DNA from: Candidatus Enterococcus huntleyi | GTDB taxonomy: Bacteria; Bacillota; Bacilli; Lactobacillales; Enterococcaceae | Direction: 5' to 3' | Assembly (NCBI RefSeq): GCF_009933175.1 | Contig: NZ_MAEJ01000022.1 | Span: 27,789-91,788, forward strand | Length of the DNA stretch: 64,000 nucleotides | Shown here: positions 50,795 through 59,892 of the stretch, piece by piece | How positions within the stretch are numbered: position 1 is the first letter of the stretch | Layout: each line of letters begins with the position of its first letter | Translations under genes and position numbers: made by a program | Notes under the pieces: model-generated | What the model saw: only the letters and a program-made list of their open reading frames with translations | The model's database searches: none | Told to the model about the DNA's origin: nothing

Positions 50795-52141
50795 TTAGCG
50801 AACTGTGACAGTCTCAGTTGTTGAATCAGCCTGAGAAGAGTCGACAGTTCCAGTTGACTCAGTTTCAGGTTGGATTGACCCAGTTGTTTCTGTAGCTGAT
50901 TCAGACTCAGTAATTTCAGTCGTTTCTGTAGTCGATTCAGACTCAGAAGACTCAGCTATTTCAGTAGTTGATTCAGTAGAATCTGTTGACTCAACTGGTT
51001 TTGAATCAGTCGATACAGTAGAGTCCGTTGATTCGCTTGGTTTAGTTTCTGCTTCAGTCGAATCAGTTGATTCAGCCGGTTTCTCAGGTTTCGCTGGTTC
51101 TGTTGAAGTAGAATTTCCAAATGAATCTAACTTATATCTTACAGATGTATAAATGTAATATTTACCATCTACCATACTTTCTCCAATATTTCCAAGCGCA
51201 TATCTATGGAAATCGAAATATTTTTCAGCATCTTCATAACTATCGAATGGGCCAATGTATAGTCCGTCATCCATTTGCTTGAATGTGAGATTATCCCATA
51301 GATCTTTTGGTGCTTTAGGATCAGTTGGATCAGTATAAATCCATAGGTATATTTTATCAGAATCAATGCCGTTTGGAAGTTTACTATTTAAGTAGTCTGG
51401 AAGAGTTCTATCATACATCAGATCAAAAAATCTACCTTCATACCAATTCATCGCTCCTGAACAGTTGTTGTCGAAGTATTCATTAGCCTCCCTTGGACTA
51501 TTAAATGGACCGGCAAATGTAATCCATCCGTCGTATAGTGAGATAAAGGAAAGTCCATCTTTATCAGTTGATGTGTTTGTTCCTTTATCTTTGTCCTTAT
51601 CCTTACCTGGTTTCGCAGCTCCATTTGAATTACCTGTATTAATATTATCTGGTTTTCCATTGATTTGGTCGTCCGAGACATTGTTATCTTTGACGTCAGC
51701 TGTGACATCAGTTCCGATTGGTTTGTCCGCAACAATCTTGTTAGAATTATTAGCTTTTACACCAGTATTAATCTTTTTACCAGTTGGTGTTTCAGCGGTA
51801 ATGTTGCCGCTCTTATCCCATCTGATGACGGTGCCAACGGCTAAATTGTATTCTTCGCCGGCAGCTAAATTAATATTGTTGATAGCAGCCAATGTTTGAA
51901 CATTGATGTTGATCTTCATAGAGATTGCCCATAAAGTATCGCCATAAACCATTGTGTAGCTTGTATCGTTTTCTTTGATTTGGATTGATTCAGGGGTGTT
52001 GGCTTTCCAAGTTGATGCCAATACTGGCACGGCACTTGCGACAGCCATCAAACCTACGGCAGCTAAAACTGCGCCTTTGGTTGTGAGTCTCTGTCTAGCT
52101 TTTTTCGCTAGCATTTCTCTGTAACTTTTTCTTGAATTCAT
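50795..52141 (-). CDS. LysM surface protein, paralogue truncated before its MucBP domain
   Basis: 448 residues. The first 190 (signal peptide, LysM, linker) are nearly identical to the protein at 47676. The Ser-Asp repeat is almost absent (only a short Lys-Asp-rich linker). Two GPF-S-(E/R)-(D/E)A modules (about 215 and 305) are strongly diverged. A Thr/Ser/Glu-rich tail ends TETVTVR at a TAA. The paralogue continues VTVRYVNEYGEEI, and here the codon for Tyr has become TAA. The next in-frame codons still encode VYEYDITIKVPTVLSG, a decaying MucBP domain. So the C-terminal domain was lost by a nonsense mutation. Confidence 0.85.
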   Translation of the reverse strand: MNSRKSYREMLAKKARQRLTTKGAVLAAVGLMAVASAVPVLASTWKANTPESIQIKENDTSYTMVYGDTLWAISMKININVQTLAAINNINLAAGEEYNLAVGTVIRWDKSGNITAETPTGKKINTGVKANNSNKIVADKPIGTDVTADVKDNNVSDDQINGKPDNINTGNSNGAAKPGKDKDKDKGTNTSTDKDGLSFISLYDGWITFAGPFNSPREANEYFDNNCSGAMNWYEGRFFDLMYDRTLPDYLNSKLPNGIDSDKIYLWIYTDPTDPKAPKDLWDNLTFKQMDDGLYIGPFDSYEDAEKYFDFHRYALGNIGESMVDGKYYIYTSVRYKLDSFGNSTSTEPAKPEKPAESTDSTEAETKPSESTDSTVSTDSKPVESTDSTESTTEIAESSESESTTETTEITESESATETTGSIQPETESTGTVDSSQADSTTETVTVR

Positions 52142-52845
52142 TGTGTTCCTCCCGAGATTTTCGTTTTCCTATTCGTATACGTTTAATAGGTTTTGTTGCA
52201 TTGCACACATGTGTATTTATGGTAAGTAAGTTATCAAGCTTCCCTTCATACTGGTTATTGATAGTCAACTGTTTTACAGTTCATGAACGTTACATACTAG
52301 AAATTTTCAGTAATAATATAAAGGGTGTTATAAAATGATCCGCATGCTACCCTCAGCGAATACTTCAGCGAGATCTATTATGTGACACCCTCGATTAGAA
52401 TAATCCACAGTTTCCTTTGCTTATTTAAATGTTGCTGCACGATTGAGTGATATAACCAAAAACTCAATTTTCCTTTTTGCCGTGTAATTATTTTACAACG
52501 GGTAAACGAAGGGGGGATGACATAGATGCACCCTCGAAATATGTAGGTGACAGTGGGTTCAACTAAGTAAGCTAGGGTCAAACTGGCCAAATAGAGATTG
52601 GCTATTATTCATGAGATAAGCTTGCTGGTAGAATTCGTTTTATTTCCTGTAGCCATCTAACAAAAAGCACTCTTCCATTCTTGATAACTGAATATAAGGG
52701 CAATAAAACTGCAACTCTCTCACTTATAAAATGGACTACCTAATTTATACAATTGCTTCAGTTCATTCTGTAAGAAATGGCTCTACTATCTATTCAAGCT
52801 TAGCATAGGGGCGCGACACAATATGACACATCAACAGTTGGAAAT
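52142..52845 (-). repeat. Duplicated upstream region, copy 2
   Basis: Second copy of the long conserved non-coding region upstream of the LysM genes. It retains the GGGGGATGACAT block, the CGTATACG octamer and the distal palindrome (52812-52830). The 52846-52970 segment between it and the WYL terminator shows nothing more. Confidence 0.75.
52812..52830. promoter_or_regulatory. Palindrome CGCGACACAATATGACACA, copy 2
   Basis: Same dyad as at 50534 with two substitutions in the left arm. It lies about 670 bp upstream of LysM gene 2. Confidence 0.5.
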
Positions 52846-52972
52846 AAAAAAATCGAAACTTTTTTGAAGAAATTGGTGGAGATAATGAGTGAGAATTTTT
52901 TTGATAGAAAATAAGGGAGTCTATAAAATTTTCCGGTAGCGAACGTTTTTCAGCAATTAGCCTATTTCAGTA

Positions 52973-53017
52973 CAAAAAAATAGGCTAGCGGACAGTCAAA
53001 TTGGACTGTCTGCTAGC
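52973..53017 (-). terminator. Terminator of the WYL regulator gene
   Basis: GCTAGCAGACAGTC pairs with GACTGTCCGCTAGC (one wobble) and is followed on the minus strand by CTATTTTTTT. Confidence 0.9.
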
Positions 53018-53965
53018 TTACTCGTATAAGTGCAGGATTTTATTTAATTCTTCTTTGACGGCTTTGACTAAAGAGGGTGGCGACAAGACTTGCACAAAAG
53101 TACCTTGCCCTAAAATCCAAAACATGATTCCTTGTTCAAACGAAGTAGCTTCTATGAGCACGCTATTATCGTCATATTTTTTGATCACTTTGGCATTTGG
53201 CAGCTTGTCCAGAGCAGTTTGAGGAAAGGCCCAATACCTAAATGTATAGGTCAATTCTTTGCCACCGGATAATAGATAAGTCTTATTTATTAATACGCCT
53301 TCTTCAACTTTTTCAGAATAATCTAAACGAATCTTTTTCTTTTCCGATGGGGTAACGGTTAGAAAACGATCCAATCGATAGGGATGCGTGCGCTGATGTT
53401 TTTCAGAATACATGAGAATATAAATGTAAAAATCAGCAAAATAAATACTTACAGGTAGACCGTAACCTTCTTTAGAAGTACCATCAACACTATTTGTATA
53501 AAGGAAATCGACGGTTTCTTTCTGCTCGACATAGCCGGTGAATTCTTGTAGCAGAGGAAAGAGTGTTTTCCCATGAGAGACGTGCCGATAGTTAATTAGG
53601 CCACTCGTCACCAGAGCTTTCATTCGTTTTTGATCCTCAGCAGATAAAATAGACAGTAGTCGATCGACGATTTTTTGCAGCTCCTCTTTTGTCAGCGCGC
53701 GAGTCCCGACGAGGATTTTTATTAAAAATAGAATTTCTGTGAAAATTTCGTTCTCTTCATAAGTTAAATAATATTGTTTACGCTCATTATTATAGACGAT
53801 TTCTTTATCTACCTCATGCAGCTCAAGTGTTTTTCGGATAGTCGAAATATCTCGCTGCAATGTTCTTCGATTCAGTTGATAGTCGGTCAATAACTCTTCA
53901 ACGAAAAGACTTTCCCCATTGAGAAGTCGAATGAGTATATTGACTATTCGTTCATTGCTCTTCAT
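53018..53965 (-). CDS. HTH and WYL-domain transcriptional regulator
   Basis: 315-residue regulator: an N-terminal HTH_11-type winged helix (about 5-60, ERIVNILIRLLNGESLFVEE, LNRRTLQRDISTIRKTLE), a middle helical region, and a WYL-like ligand-binding domain (about 140-225), with a C-terminal WCX-like extension. The strict W-Y-L tripeptide is not obvious. The start at 53965 has AGGGGGA about 6 bases upstream. Single gene with its own terminator. A 19-bp palindrome lies 88-106 bp upstream of its start, and the same palindrome occurs at the far end of both LysM upstream regions. This suggests that it controls itself and the two surface proteins. Confidence 0.82.
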   Translation of the reverse strand: MKSNERIVNILIRLLNGESLFVEELLTDYQLNRRTLQRDISTIRKTLELHEVDKEIVYNNERKQYYLTYEENEIFTEILFLIKILVGTRALTKEELQKIVDRLLSILSAEDQKRMKALVTSGLINYRHVSHGKTLFPLLQEFTGYVEQKETVDFLYTNSVDGTSKEGYGLPVSIYFADFYIYILMYSEKHQRTHPYRLDRFLTVTPSEKKKIRLDYSEKVEEGVLINKTYLLSGGKELTYTFRYWAFPQTALDKLPNAKVIKKYDDNSVLIEATSFEQGIMFWILGQGTFVQVLSPPSLVKAVKEELNKILHLYE

Positions 53966-54052
53966 CCAAATCCCCCTAATAAAAGATAACGGTGTATGCA
54001 TTATTGCGTATTATAAGTACTTCTGCATACTATTCTAGCTTAGCATAGAGGT

Positions 54053-54071
54053 GCGACATAATATGACGCAT
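54053..54071. promoter_or_regulatory. Palindrome TGCGACATAATATGACGCA, copy 3
   Basis: The best copy of the dyad (TGCGaCATA, A, TATGaCGCA) lies 88 bp upstream of the WYL gene start. Flanking words TAGCTTAGCATAGAGG are also shared with copy 2. Confidence 0.6.
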
Positions 54072-54219
54072 CGACGTGTAGTAAAAAACATTGATGTTCA
54101 GAGATAAAAAAACGAAGAAAATCATTTTATTTCGTTTTTATTTTGTTTACACAACCAGTCGACTAAGAAAAACTAAATCAAATTGGTCAAAGATAGTCAA
54201 TGAAAATGCAAACGATTAA

Positions 54220-54249
54220 TTGACATATGAATAAATAATCATATATAAT
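54220..54249 (+). promoter_or_regulatory. Consensus promoter with ArsR-type operator dyad
   Basis: TTGACA (54220-54225) and TATAAT (54244-54249) are both perfect, separated by 18 bp. Within the spacer, ATATGA (54225-54230) and TCATAT (54239-54244) form a dyad of the kind bound by ArsR/SmtB metal sensors such as CzrA. Strong promoter plus operator suggests tight repression relieved by metal. The regulator gene is not in the window. Confidence 0.7.
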
Positions 54250-54304
54250 AAACACATGAAAGATAAATCATATGTAAAGTGATACATGAATGGAGGGACA
54301 AAAA

Positions 54305-56314
54305 ATGACAACAACAAAATCAGCACAACAACCGACTTCGCAACAAACAAAAGGGTGCGCCCATAATCATGCGCAGGTACATAATCATGCAGATGGACGC
54401 AATCATTCTCAGGGGCACAGTCATTCTCATGATCATTCGCACGAACATAATCATGGGAATTTACCGATCGTTTTATATGGGATTGGACTTATTCTTTATT
54501 TGGTGGCTTTGCTATTTGTTAAAAATGAATTATTGGAAAACAGCTTGTTCGTGGTAACTATCTTGACGGCGGGCTATCATGTGATTGTCGAAGGGATTAG
54601 CGAGACGGTGTCGGATACACTTAGTCAGAAGAAATTTGTACCGAATGTCCACATTTTGATGACTTTGGCAGCTGCTGGGGCGGCGGCGATTGGCGATTTT
54701 GATGAGGGTGCCTTACTTATTTTAATCTTTGCTGGGGCACATTTCCTAGAAGATTATGCAGAAGGCAAGAGTAAACGAGAAATTACTAAGTTATTAAAAC
54801 TAAATCCGACTGAAGCGCGATTGATTCAAGCGGATGGTGCGACAAAATTAGTTGATGTGTCTGTTTTGAAGATTGGCGATGAATTGAAAGTTTTGCCTGG
54901 TGACCAAATTCCAACGGATGGTGTGATTTTATCTGGCGGCACGGCCGTGGATGAATCGTCGATTACTGGTGAAAGTATGCCGAAAGAAAAAACGGTTATG
55001 GATGAAGTCTTTGGTAGCACAATGAATGGGAATGGCACGTTTACGATGCGCGTGACAAAAGATAGTCAAGATACCGTTTTTGCGAAAATTGTTGAGATGG
55101 TCAGCCAAGCGCAATCGAATATGTCGAAAACAGCGACAAAAATTAAACAGCTCGAACCGGTTTATGTGACAGCCGTTTTGATTATTGTACCGATCTTTAT
55201 TTTGGCGGCACCTTTCGTCTTTGGCTGGAGCTGGCAAGAGAGTATTTATCGCGGCATGGTTCTATTAATTTCAGCTTCACCGTGTGCCTTAGCAGCCAGT
55301 GCTGTTCCTGCGACTCTATCAGGAATTTCTAATTTGGCTAAGCGTGGTGTGTTATTTAAAGGTGGCAGCTACTTATCTAATTTGGCTACCATTAAAGCCG
55401 TGGCGTTTGATAAAACGGGTACACTGACAGAAGGGAAACCTTCAGTGACGGACACGTATTTTGTTGACGAAACGAAAAAAGTTGATTGGTTGAACATCGT
55501 CGTTCATATGGAAAAAGAATCGAATCACCCATTAGCGACAGCGATGTTAGAAGCCTTTACTGAAACGAAAGCTTTACACTTGGACGTAACCAATGAAATC
55601 GGCAAAGGATTAGTGACGACTTTCGAAGGGAAGCACTACCGACTTGGAAAAATTGAAGCAGATGTTTCATTACCACAAGTAATCAAAGAGCGAAATAATG
55701 CTTGGATGGAGCAAGGTAAAACAGTCGTTTCCTTGACTGAAGATGCGAAAATTGTGGGCTTAATTGCTTTGATGGATGTGCCAAATAAAGCATCGGCTGG
55801 CGTGATTGAATACCTTCGCAGCCAAGGGATTCAAACCACGATGATCACTGGCGATGCTAAAGTTACCGGTGAGGCAGTTGCTAAGGAATTAAATATCGAC
55901 AAAGTCCAAGCCAATGTCTTACCTGAAAATAAATCATTTATTATTAGCGAGCTGCAAAAAGATGCTGGACCTACTGTAATGTTAGGTGACGGAATCAACG
56001 ATGCGCCCGCGTTAGTGCAAGCTGATATCGGCTTTGCTATGGGCGATGGTACAGATATCGCGATTGATATCGCCGATGCCGTGATCATGAATAATGATTT
56101 GACTAAATTTAGTTACGCTCATCGCGTATCCAAAAAATTAGCAGCAGTTGTCTGGCAAAATATTTTCTTCTCAATGTTTATTGTCGTGCTCTTAGTTGTC
56201 CTAAATATTCTCGGTAAAATGGATATCGGTATCGGCGTATTAGCTCACGAAGGTAGCACATTAATTGTTATTTTAAATGGTTTACGGTTGCTGGTTCCAT
56301 TGAAAGAAAATTAA
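54305..56314 (+). CDS. P1B-type metal-transporting ATPase with His-rich N-terminus
   Basis: Heavy-metal efflux ATPase, 669 residues. The N-terminus (about 20-55) is a His-rich tail with many HxH units and no CxxC metal domain. The actuator motif is TGES (about 223-226), the membrane metal site SPC (about 324-326), the phosphorylation site DKTGT (about 368-372), then HP, and the hinge GDGINDAPAL (about 561). SPC rather than CPC points to the P1B-4/ZosA/PfeT group that exports cobalt, zinc or iron, rather than a copper pump. The start at 54305 has GGAGGGAC upstream. A perfect promoter with an ArsR-type dyad controls it. Confidence 0.9.
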   Translation: MTTTKSAQQPTSQQTKGCAHNHAQVHNHADGRNHSQGHSHSHDHSHEHNHGNLPIVLYGIGLILYLVALLFVKNELLENSLFVVTILTAGYHVIVEGISETVSDTLSQKKFVPNVHILMTLAAAGAAAIGDFDEGALLILIFAGAHFLEDYAEGKSKREITKLLKLNPTEARLIQADGATKLVDVSVLKIGDELKVLPGDQIPTDGVILSGGTAVDESSITGESMPKEKTVMDEVFGSTMNGNGTFTMRVTKDSQDTVFAKIVEMVSQAQSNMSKTATKIKQLEPVYVTAVLIIVPIFILAAPFVFGWSWQESIYRGMVLLISASPCALAASAVPATLSGISNLAKRGVLFKGGSYLSNLATIKAVAFDKTGTLTEGKPSVTDTYFVDETKKVDWLNIVVHMEKESNHPLATAMLEAFTETKALHLDVTNEIGKGLVTTFEGKHYRLGKIEADVSLPQVIKERNNAWMEQGKTVVSLTEDAKIVGLIALMDVPNKASAGVIEYLRSQGIQTTMITGDAKVTGEAVAKELNIDKVQANVLPENKSFIISELQKDAGPTVMLGDGINDAPALVQADIGFAMGDGTDIAIDIADAVIMNNDLTKFSYAHRVSKKLAAVVWQNIFFSMFIVVLLVVLNILGKMDIGIGVLAHEGSTLIVILNGLRLLVPLKEN

Positions 56315-56389
56315 GCTAAATTCTCTAATAAAAATTATTGGCTAAGCGGGCTATGTAGGAAAAGATAGGTTGATCAACTGACTAGGTGT

Positions 56390-56418
56390 CTCATAAATCT
56401 GAGCGCCTAGTTTTTTTC
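56390..56418 (+). terminator. Terminator of the metal ATPase gene
   Basis: ACTAGG-TGT-CTC pairs with GAG-CGC-CTAGT and is followed by seven T. Confidence 0.8.
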
Positions 56419-56550
56419 CTATTATATAGAAGGAAATATCTCAGTATTTCCAAAAATTTATCCATCAAAAACCTGAGTAGTTATTGCATATCGGCCGAGA
56501 ATCGGGTATAGTATGTAGCGAAACTTTCGTGAAGAAATGGGGAAAAAACT

Positions 56551-57624
56551 TTGGATAAACAATCCATTTATGGACTAACAAAGGACGAATTAATTGCTTG
56601 GTTTCTTGAGCTTGGCGAGAAGAAATTCCGCGCAACGCAAGTCTGGGCTTGGTTATATGAACAACGCGTACGTGAATTTTCTGAGATGACAAACTTATCA
56701 AAAGACGTGATTGCTAAATTAGAAGAGAATTTTGTGATTAATCCATTGAAACAAATGGTGGTCCAAGAGGCCAAAGATGGCACAGTCAAATATCTCTTTG
56801 AATTACCTGATAAAAATATGATTGAAACGGTACTAATGCGTCAAGAATATGGCTTGTCAGTCTGCGTGACGACCCAAGTCGGCTGTAATATTGGTTGTAC
56901 ATTCTGTGCCAGTGGACTATTGAAGAAGCAACGTGATTTAACGGCTGGCGAGATTGTGGCGCAAATTATGCTTGTTCAACATTACTTTGATGAACGTGGT
57001 TTAGATGAGCGTGTCTCTCACGTTGTGGTGATGGGGATTGGCGAACCGTTTGACAACTATGACAACGTGATGAATTTCTTGCGTATCATTAACGATGCTA
57101 AAGGTTTGGCGATTGGCGCCCGTCATATCACGGTTTCAACGAGTGGTTTGGCTAACAAGATTAAAGAGTTTGCTGAAAATGGTTTACAGGTTAACCTTGC
57201 GATTTCATTGCATGCACCAAATAATGAGGTTCGTACATCGATTATGCGTATTAATCGTAGTTTCCCAATCGAGAAATTGATGGAAGCTGTAGATGAATAT
57301 ATCGAGAAAACGAATCGTCGAATTACCTTTGAATATATTATGCTGAATGGGGTCAATGACCGTCCTGAGCATGCGAAACAGTTGGCTGAATTGTTGAAGA
57401 ATAAGAAGAAGTTGTCATATGTTAACTTGATTCCTTATAACGCAGTCAGCGAGCATGACCAATATTCTCGTAGTAATAAAGCTGATGTATTGAAATTCTA
57501 TGACATTTTGAAGAAAAATGGCGTGAATTGTGTAATCCGTAAAGAACATGGAACAGATATTGATGCAGCTTGCGGACAACTACGCAGCAAACAAATGAAG
57601 AAACAAAAAGAACCTGCAAAATAA
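56551..57624 (+). CDS. rlmN: 23S rRNA/tRNA adenine-C2-methyltransferase RlmN
   Basis: Radical-SAM enzyme, 357 residues, that methylates C2 of A2503 in 23S rRNA and A37 in some tRNAs. The cluster motif CNIGCTFC (about 114-121, CxxxCxxC) is intact. The SAM-binding [12 protein letters not shown] (about 163-174) and the C-terminal catalytic Cys in [10 protein letters not shown] (about 339-348) are visible. The start is TTG at 56551, with a weak AATGGGG upstream; no ATG fits as well. The first residues [14 protein letters not shown] align with family starts. Single gene with a terminator at 57637. Confidence 0.93.
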   Translation: MDKQSIYGLTKDELIAWFLELGEKKFRATQVWAWLYEQRVREFSEMTNLSKDVIAKLEENFVINPLKQMVVQEAKDGTVKYLFELPDKNMIETVLMRQEYGLSVCVTTQVGCNIGCTFCASGLLKKQRDLTAGEIVAQIMLVQHYFDERGLDERVSHVVVMGIGEPFDNYDNVMNFLRIINDAKGLAIGARHITVSTSGLANKIKEFAENGLQVNLAISLHAPNNEVRTSIMRINRSFPIEKLMEAVDEYIEKTNRRITFEYIMLNGVNDRPEHAKQLAELLKNKKKLSYVNLIPYNAVSEHDQYSRSNKADVLKFYDILKKNGVNCVIRKEHGTDIDAACGQLRSKQMKKQKEPAK

Positions 57625-57636
57625 AATGAAGTAAGT

Positions 57637-57678
57637 AAAAAGCTAATGAGAGGAAATTTTCCTTTTGTTGGCTTTTTT
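57637..57678 (+). terminator. Terminator of rlmN
   Basis: AAAAAGC-TAA-GAGGAAA pairs imperfectly with TTTCC-TTG-GGCTTTTTT; the T-run follows directly. Confidence 0.75.
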
Positions 57679-57890
57679 AGTGCTTCTTGTTTCTATTAAT
57701 GGCATTCGTTGGTGGTCTTGCAAAGATCTATATTACCCATTTCAATACAAGTTCGAGCGCTAATATCAGGGGTTATTGTGGAGGGGAAAATCTTCTTAAC
57801 AGTCGCATAATTTGGCAAGCCGATTATTTCGCTTTTCCTCCTTTGGACTGGTAAAATGAAGCAATCAATTAGCAAAGGGAGATATGACTG

Positions 57891-58445
57891 ATGATCATCA
57901 CTGAATTTGATCGCGAGAGTGTCGCGTTACGCAGCCAGCTGGCGGATTTACTGGCGTTGACTTGGCCAGAGGATTACGCGCAAGACACAACAGCGAAAAT
58001 AGCGGAATTGCTTTCTGAAGAACGGATTGCCGTAGCGGCTTTAGAAGAGGACCAATTGATTGGTTTTGTGGGCGCGATTCCCCAATATGGCGTGACGGGC
58101 TGGGAAATGCACCCATTAGTTGTGACTTCCATTCAAAGAGGTAATCGGATTGGTGCTCGCCTGGTTAAATATTTAGAAAAAGAAGTTGCTTCAGCGGGAG
58201 GCTTGACGATTTACCTCGGAACGGATGATGAAAAGGCGCAGACAACGCTGAGTGAAGGGGATTTATTTGAAAATCCTTTCGAGCAAGTCAAGTGGATCAA
58301 GAATAAAGACAATCATCCCTTCGAGTTCTATGAAAAGCAAGGCTATCAGATTGTCGGGGTCCTACCGGATGTTAACGGCTGGAATAAACCAGATATATTG
58401 ATGGCAAAAACAGTTGGGAAAAAAGTTACCGAACATGCCAGCTAA
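57891..58445 (+). CDS. aac(6'): Aminoglycoside 6'-N-acetyltransferase, AAC(6')-Ii-like (GNAT)
   Basis: GNAT acetyltransferase of 184 residues that closely follows the chromosomal AAC(6')-Ii of E. faecium as I remember it. Shared blocks include MII-EFDR, QL-DLL-LTWPE-Y, ERIAVAA, GFVGAIPQYGVTGWE, HPLVV, YLEKEVAS-GG-TIYLGTDD, FYEK-GY-IVGVLP and PDI-MAKT. The acetyl-CoA loop is QRGNRIGARLV (about 81-91). The family transfers acetyl from acetyl-CoA to the 6'-amine of aminoglycosides and may have a native substrate. The ribosome site AAAGGGAG lies upstream. Flanks are ordinary chromosomal genes with no mobile signature, consistent with an intrinsic gene. Activity cannot be inferred from sequence alone. 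Confidence 0.87.
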   Translation: MIITEFDRESVALRSQLADLLALTWPEDYAQDTTAKIAELLSEERIAVAALEEDQLIGFVGAIPQYGVTGWEMHPLVVTSIQRGNRIGARLVKYLEKEVASAGGLTIYLGTDDEKAQTTLSEGDLFENPFEQVKWIKNKDNHPFEFYEKQGYQIVGVLPDVNGWNKPDILMAKTVGKKVTEHAS

Positions 58446-58502
58446 TTGCCAATCGTATAGTGAGTGTGAGTACGGGATAGTAACTGATAAATTAATATAA
58501 AT

Positions 58503-58546
58503 AGAGCAGTCATCTATCTGAATTGATAGAACGACTGCTCTTATTT
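58503..58546 (+). terminator. Terminator after the aac(6')-like gene
   Basis: AGAGCAGTC pairs with GACTGCTCT, with an inner ATC/GAT pair, and is followed by a T-rich tract. It can also serve the convergent Nudix gene. Confidence 0.8.
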
Positions 58547-58563
58547 TGTGTTTTTAAGTGAAT

Positions 58564-59400
58564 TTACAAGTAAGTATTTTTTCCTTCAGTGACTTCAGGT
58601 TTTAGCTGATAGATCTTTGAAGGGCGACCGATGCCGACGGGGCGTTCCCCGATTTCATCAAAGTATTGAAGCATGGCTTTTTTGAAGTTGGAGTGGTCGA
58701 TCGAATGGAAATCAATTCCTAAAAATTTGGCGAAAACTTTTCGCGCTTCAGTGATTGTAAAATCTTTTCCCAAGACTTGTAAAACTTGGGGTTCGTGTTC
58801 CATTTTATTAGAGACGCGGTTAAAGGCTTTTAGAATAATCTCGCTGTGGTCAAAGGCGAGGGTGTCTTTCCCTGTGGATTGACCTGTTTTTAAGTCTAAA
58901 ATAATCTCGACTTCGCCACTAGTTAGATGGATTTGATTGGCTTTTCTTTCCATGGTGAACCAGCGAACCTCTTTAGCGTCATCGCCGGCAATCAAAGGTT
59001 CTTCGCCAATGAAAGCAAGATAGCTGACAGTTACGACCCAGCCACGTGGATCCCGATTAGGCGTACTGAATGAATGGAGCTGTTCGATGTTTTCTTTTGA
59101 AATCACCACACCAGTTTCTTCGGTGGTTTCTCTTAAAACACTTTCACCTGTCGATTCATTGCGCTGAACAAAGCCACCAGGCAGGGCCCAAGAATTGCGG
59201 TAAGGATGGCCTTTTCTTTTGATTAATAAGATTTTCAGTTGATCTTCTTCTTTGTTGTAGCACATCAACACGATGTCCACGGTTAACGAAGGTTTTTCAT
59301 ATTCAGGTAATTCTTGTTGATGATACCATTCTAGGAATTCTGCTTCACTGGCTTCTTGCTCAAAGTACAGTTTTTCCTCTGCTTTAGAACGAAATTCCAC
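58564..59400 (-). CDS. Nudix hydrolase with C-terminal winged helix (NrtR-like)
   Basis: 278 residues. An N-terminal Nudix domain (about 35-165) contains a complete Nudix box, GFVQRNESTGESVLRETTEETG (in two parts; Gx5Ex7REUxEExGU all present). The C-terminal part (about 190-275), ending GERPVGIGRPSKIYQL, is the winged helix of NrtR-type regulators of NAD metabolism, which sense ADP-ribose. In many NrtR repressors the catalytic box is damaged; here it is intact, so hydrolysis may be retained. The start is GTG 59400 with GAGGTG 7 bases upstream; an ATG seven codons earlier overlaps that ribosome site. No NAD genes are adjacent. Confidence 0.83.
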   Translation of the reverse strand: MEFRSKAEEKLYFEQEASEAEFLEWYHQQELPEYEKPSLTVDIVLMCYNKEEDQLKILLIKRKGHPYRNSWALPGGFVQRNESTGESVLRETTEETGVVISKENIEQLHSFSTPNRDPRGWVVTVSYLAFIGEEPLIAGDDAKEVRWFTMERKANQIHLTSGEVEIILDLKTGQSTGKDTLAFDHSEIILKAFNRVSNKMEHEPQVLQVLGKDFTITEARKVFAKFLGIDFHSIDHSNFKKAMLQYFDEIGERPVGIGRPSKIYQLKPEVTEGKNTYL

Positions 59401-59509
59401 TCTGGAACACCTCTCATTCATTGATTTGGACGAATATATTCATTGTATCATGCGTATCGAAAAAACCAAGTCTCAAGCCTAAATTTTTCCGGGAAAATGT
59501 CGCATTTAT

Positions 59510-59794
59510 TTAATAGATACTGGCGAAAATATTGGGTAATAGGATATTAAATAGGAAAAAGAGCAAATAGACTGGAACGAATTTTGTCTCCTTTTTTTGC
59601 AGACTGAAGAGACCAGCCAAAGCGACTGCAACGTACAGTGCCCAGCGGAATATCCGGAGAATGCTCAGAAATAAAGTGAGCTGTGCTTGACCGGAAAAAT
59701 AGGCATACATCTGCGGATAAAAGAAGCAGAGTCCTAGGTGAACCAGTGAGAAAAAGGCGATAATGCCAAGTAAAAGTAATGTTTTATTCTTCAT
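59510..59794 (-). CDS. Small hypothetical membrane protein
   Basis: 94 residues with three hydrophobic segments (about 5-25, 36-62 and 71-92). I do not recognise a family. AGGAGG lies about 8 bases before the ATG, so translation is well supported. It is single, downstream of a 12-bp minisatellite on the opposite side of fumC. The positive residues KKETK between the second and third segments suggest the inside loop. Confidence 0.7.
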   Translation of the reverse strand: MKNKTLLLLGIIAFFSLVHLGLCFFYPQMYAYFSGQAQLTLFLSILRIFRWALYVAVALAGLFSLQKKETKFVPVYLLFFLFNILLPNIFASIY

Positions 59795-59892
59795 AAAAAA
59801 GGACCTCCTGTGTAAGAGATGAGCGAGGACATTTTCGCGTCAACGCCGATCGTTTATTTAGATTTATATCTGGTTTCATAGCTATACGTATA

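Noticed and set aside
52378..52590. 70-codon minus-strand frame in the LysM gene 2 upstream region
   Set aside because: The homologous region of LysM gene 1 carries indels that break the frame, so it is not conserved as protein.
54207..54222. cre-like sequence (ATGCAAACGATTAAT) upstream of the metal ATPase
   Set aside because: The essential C of the right half is missing, and it lies upstream of the -35 of an evidently metal-regulated promoter.
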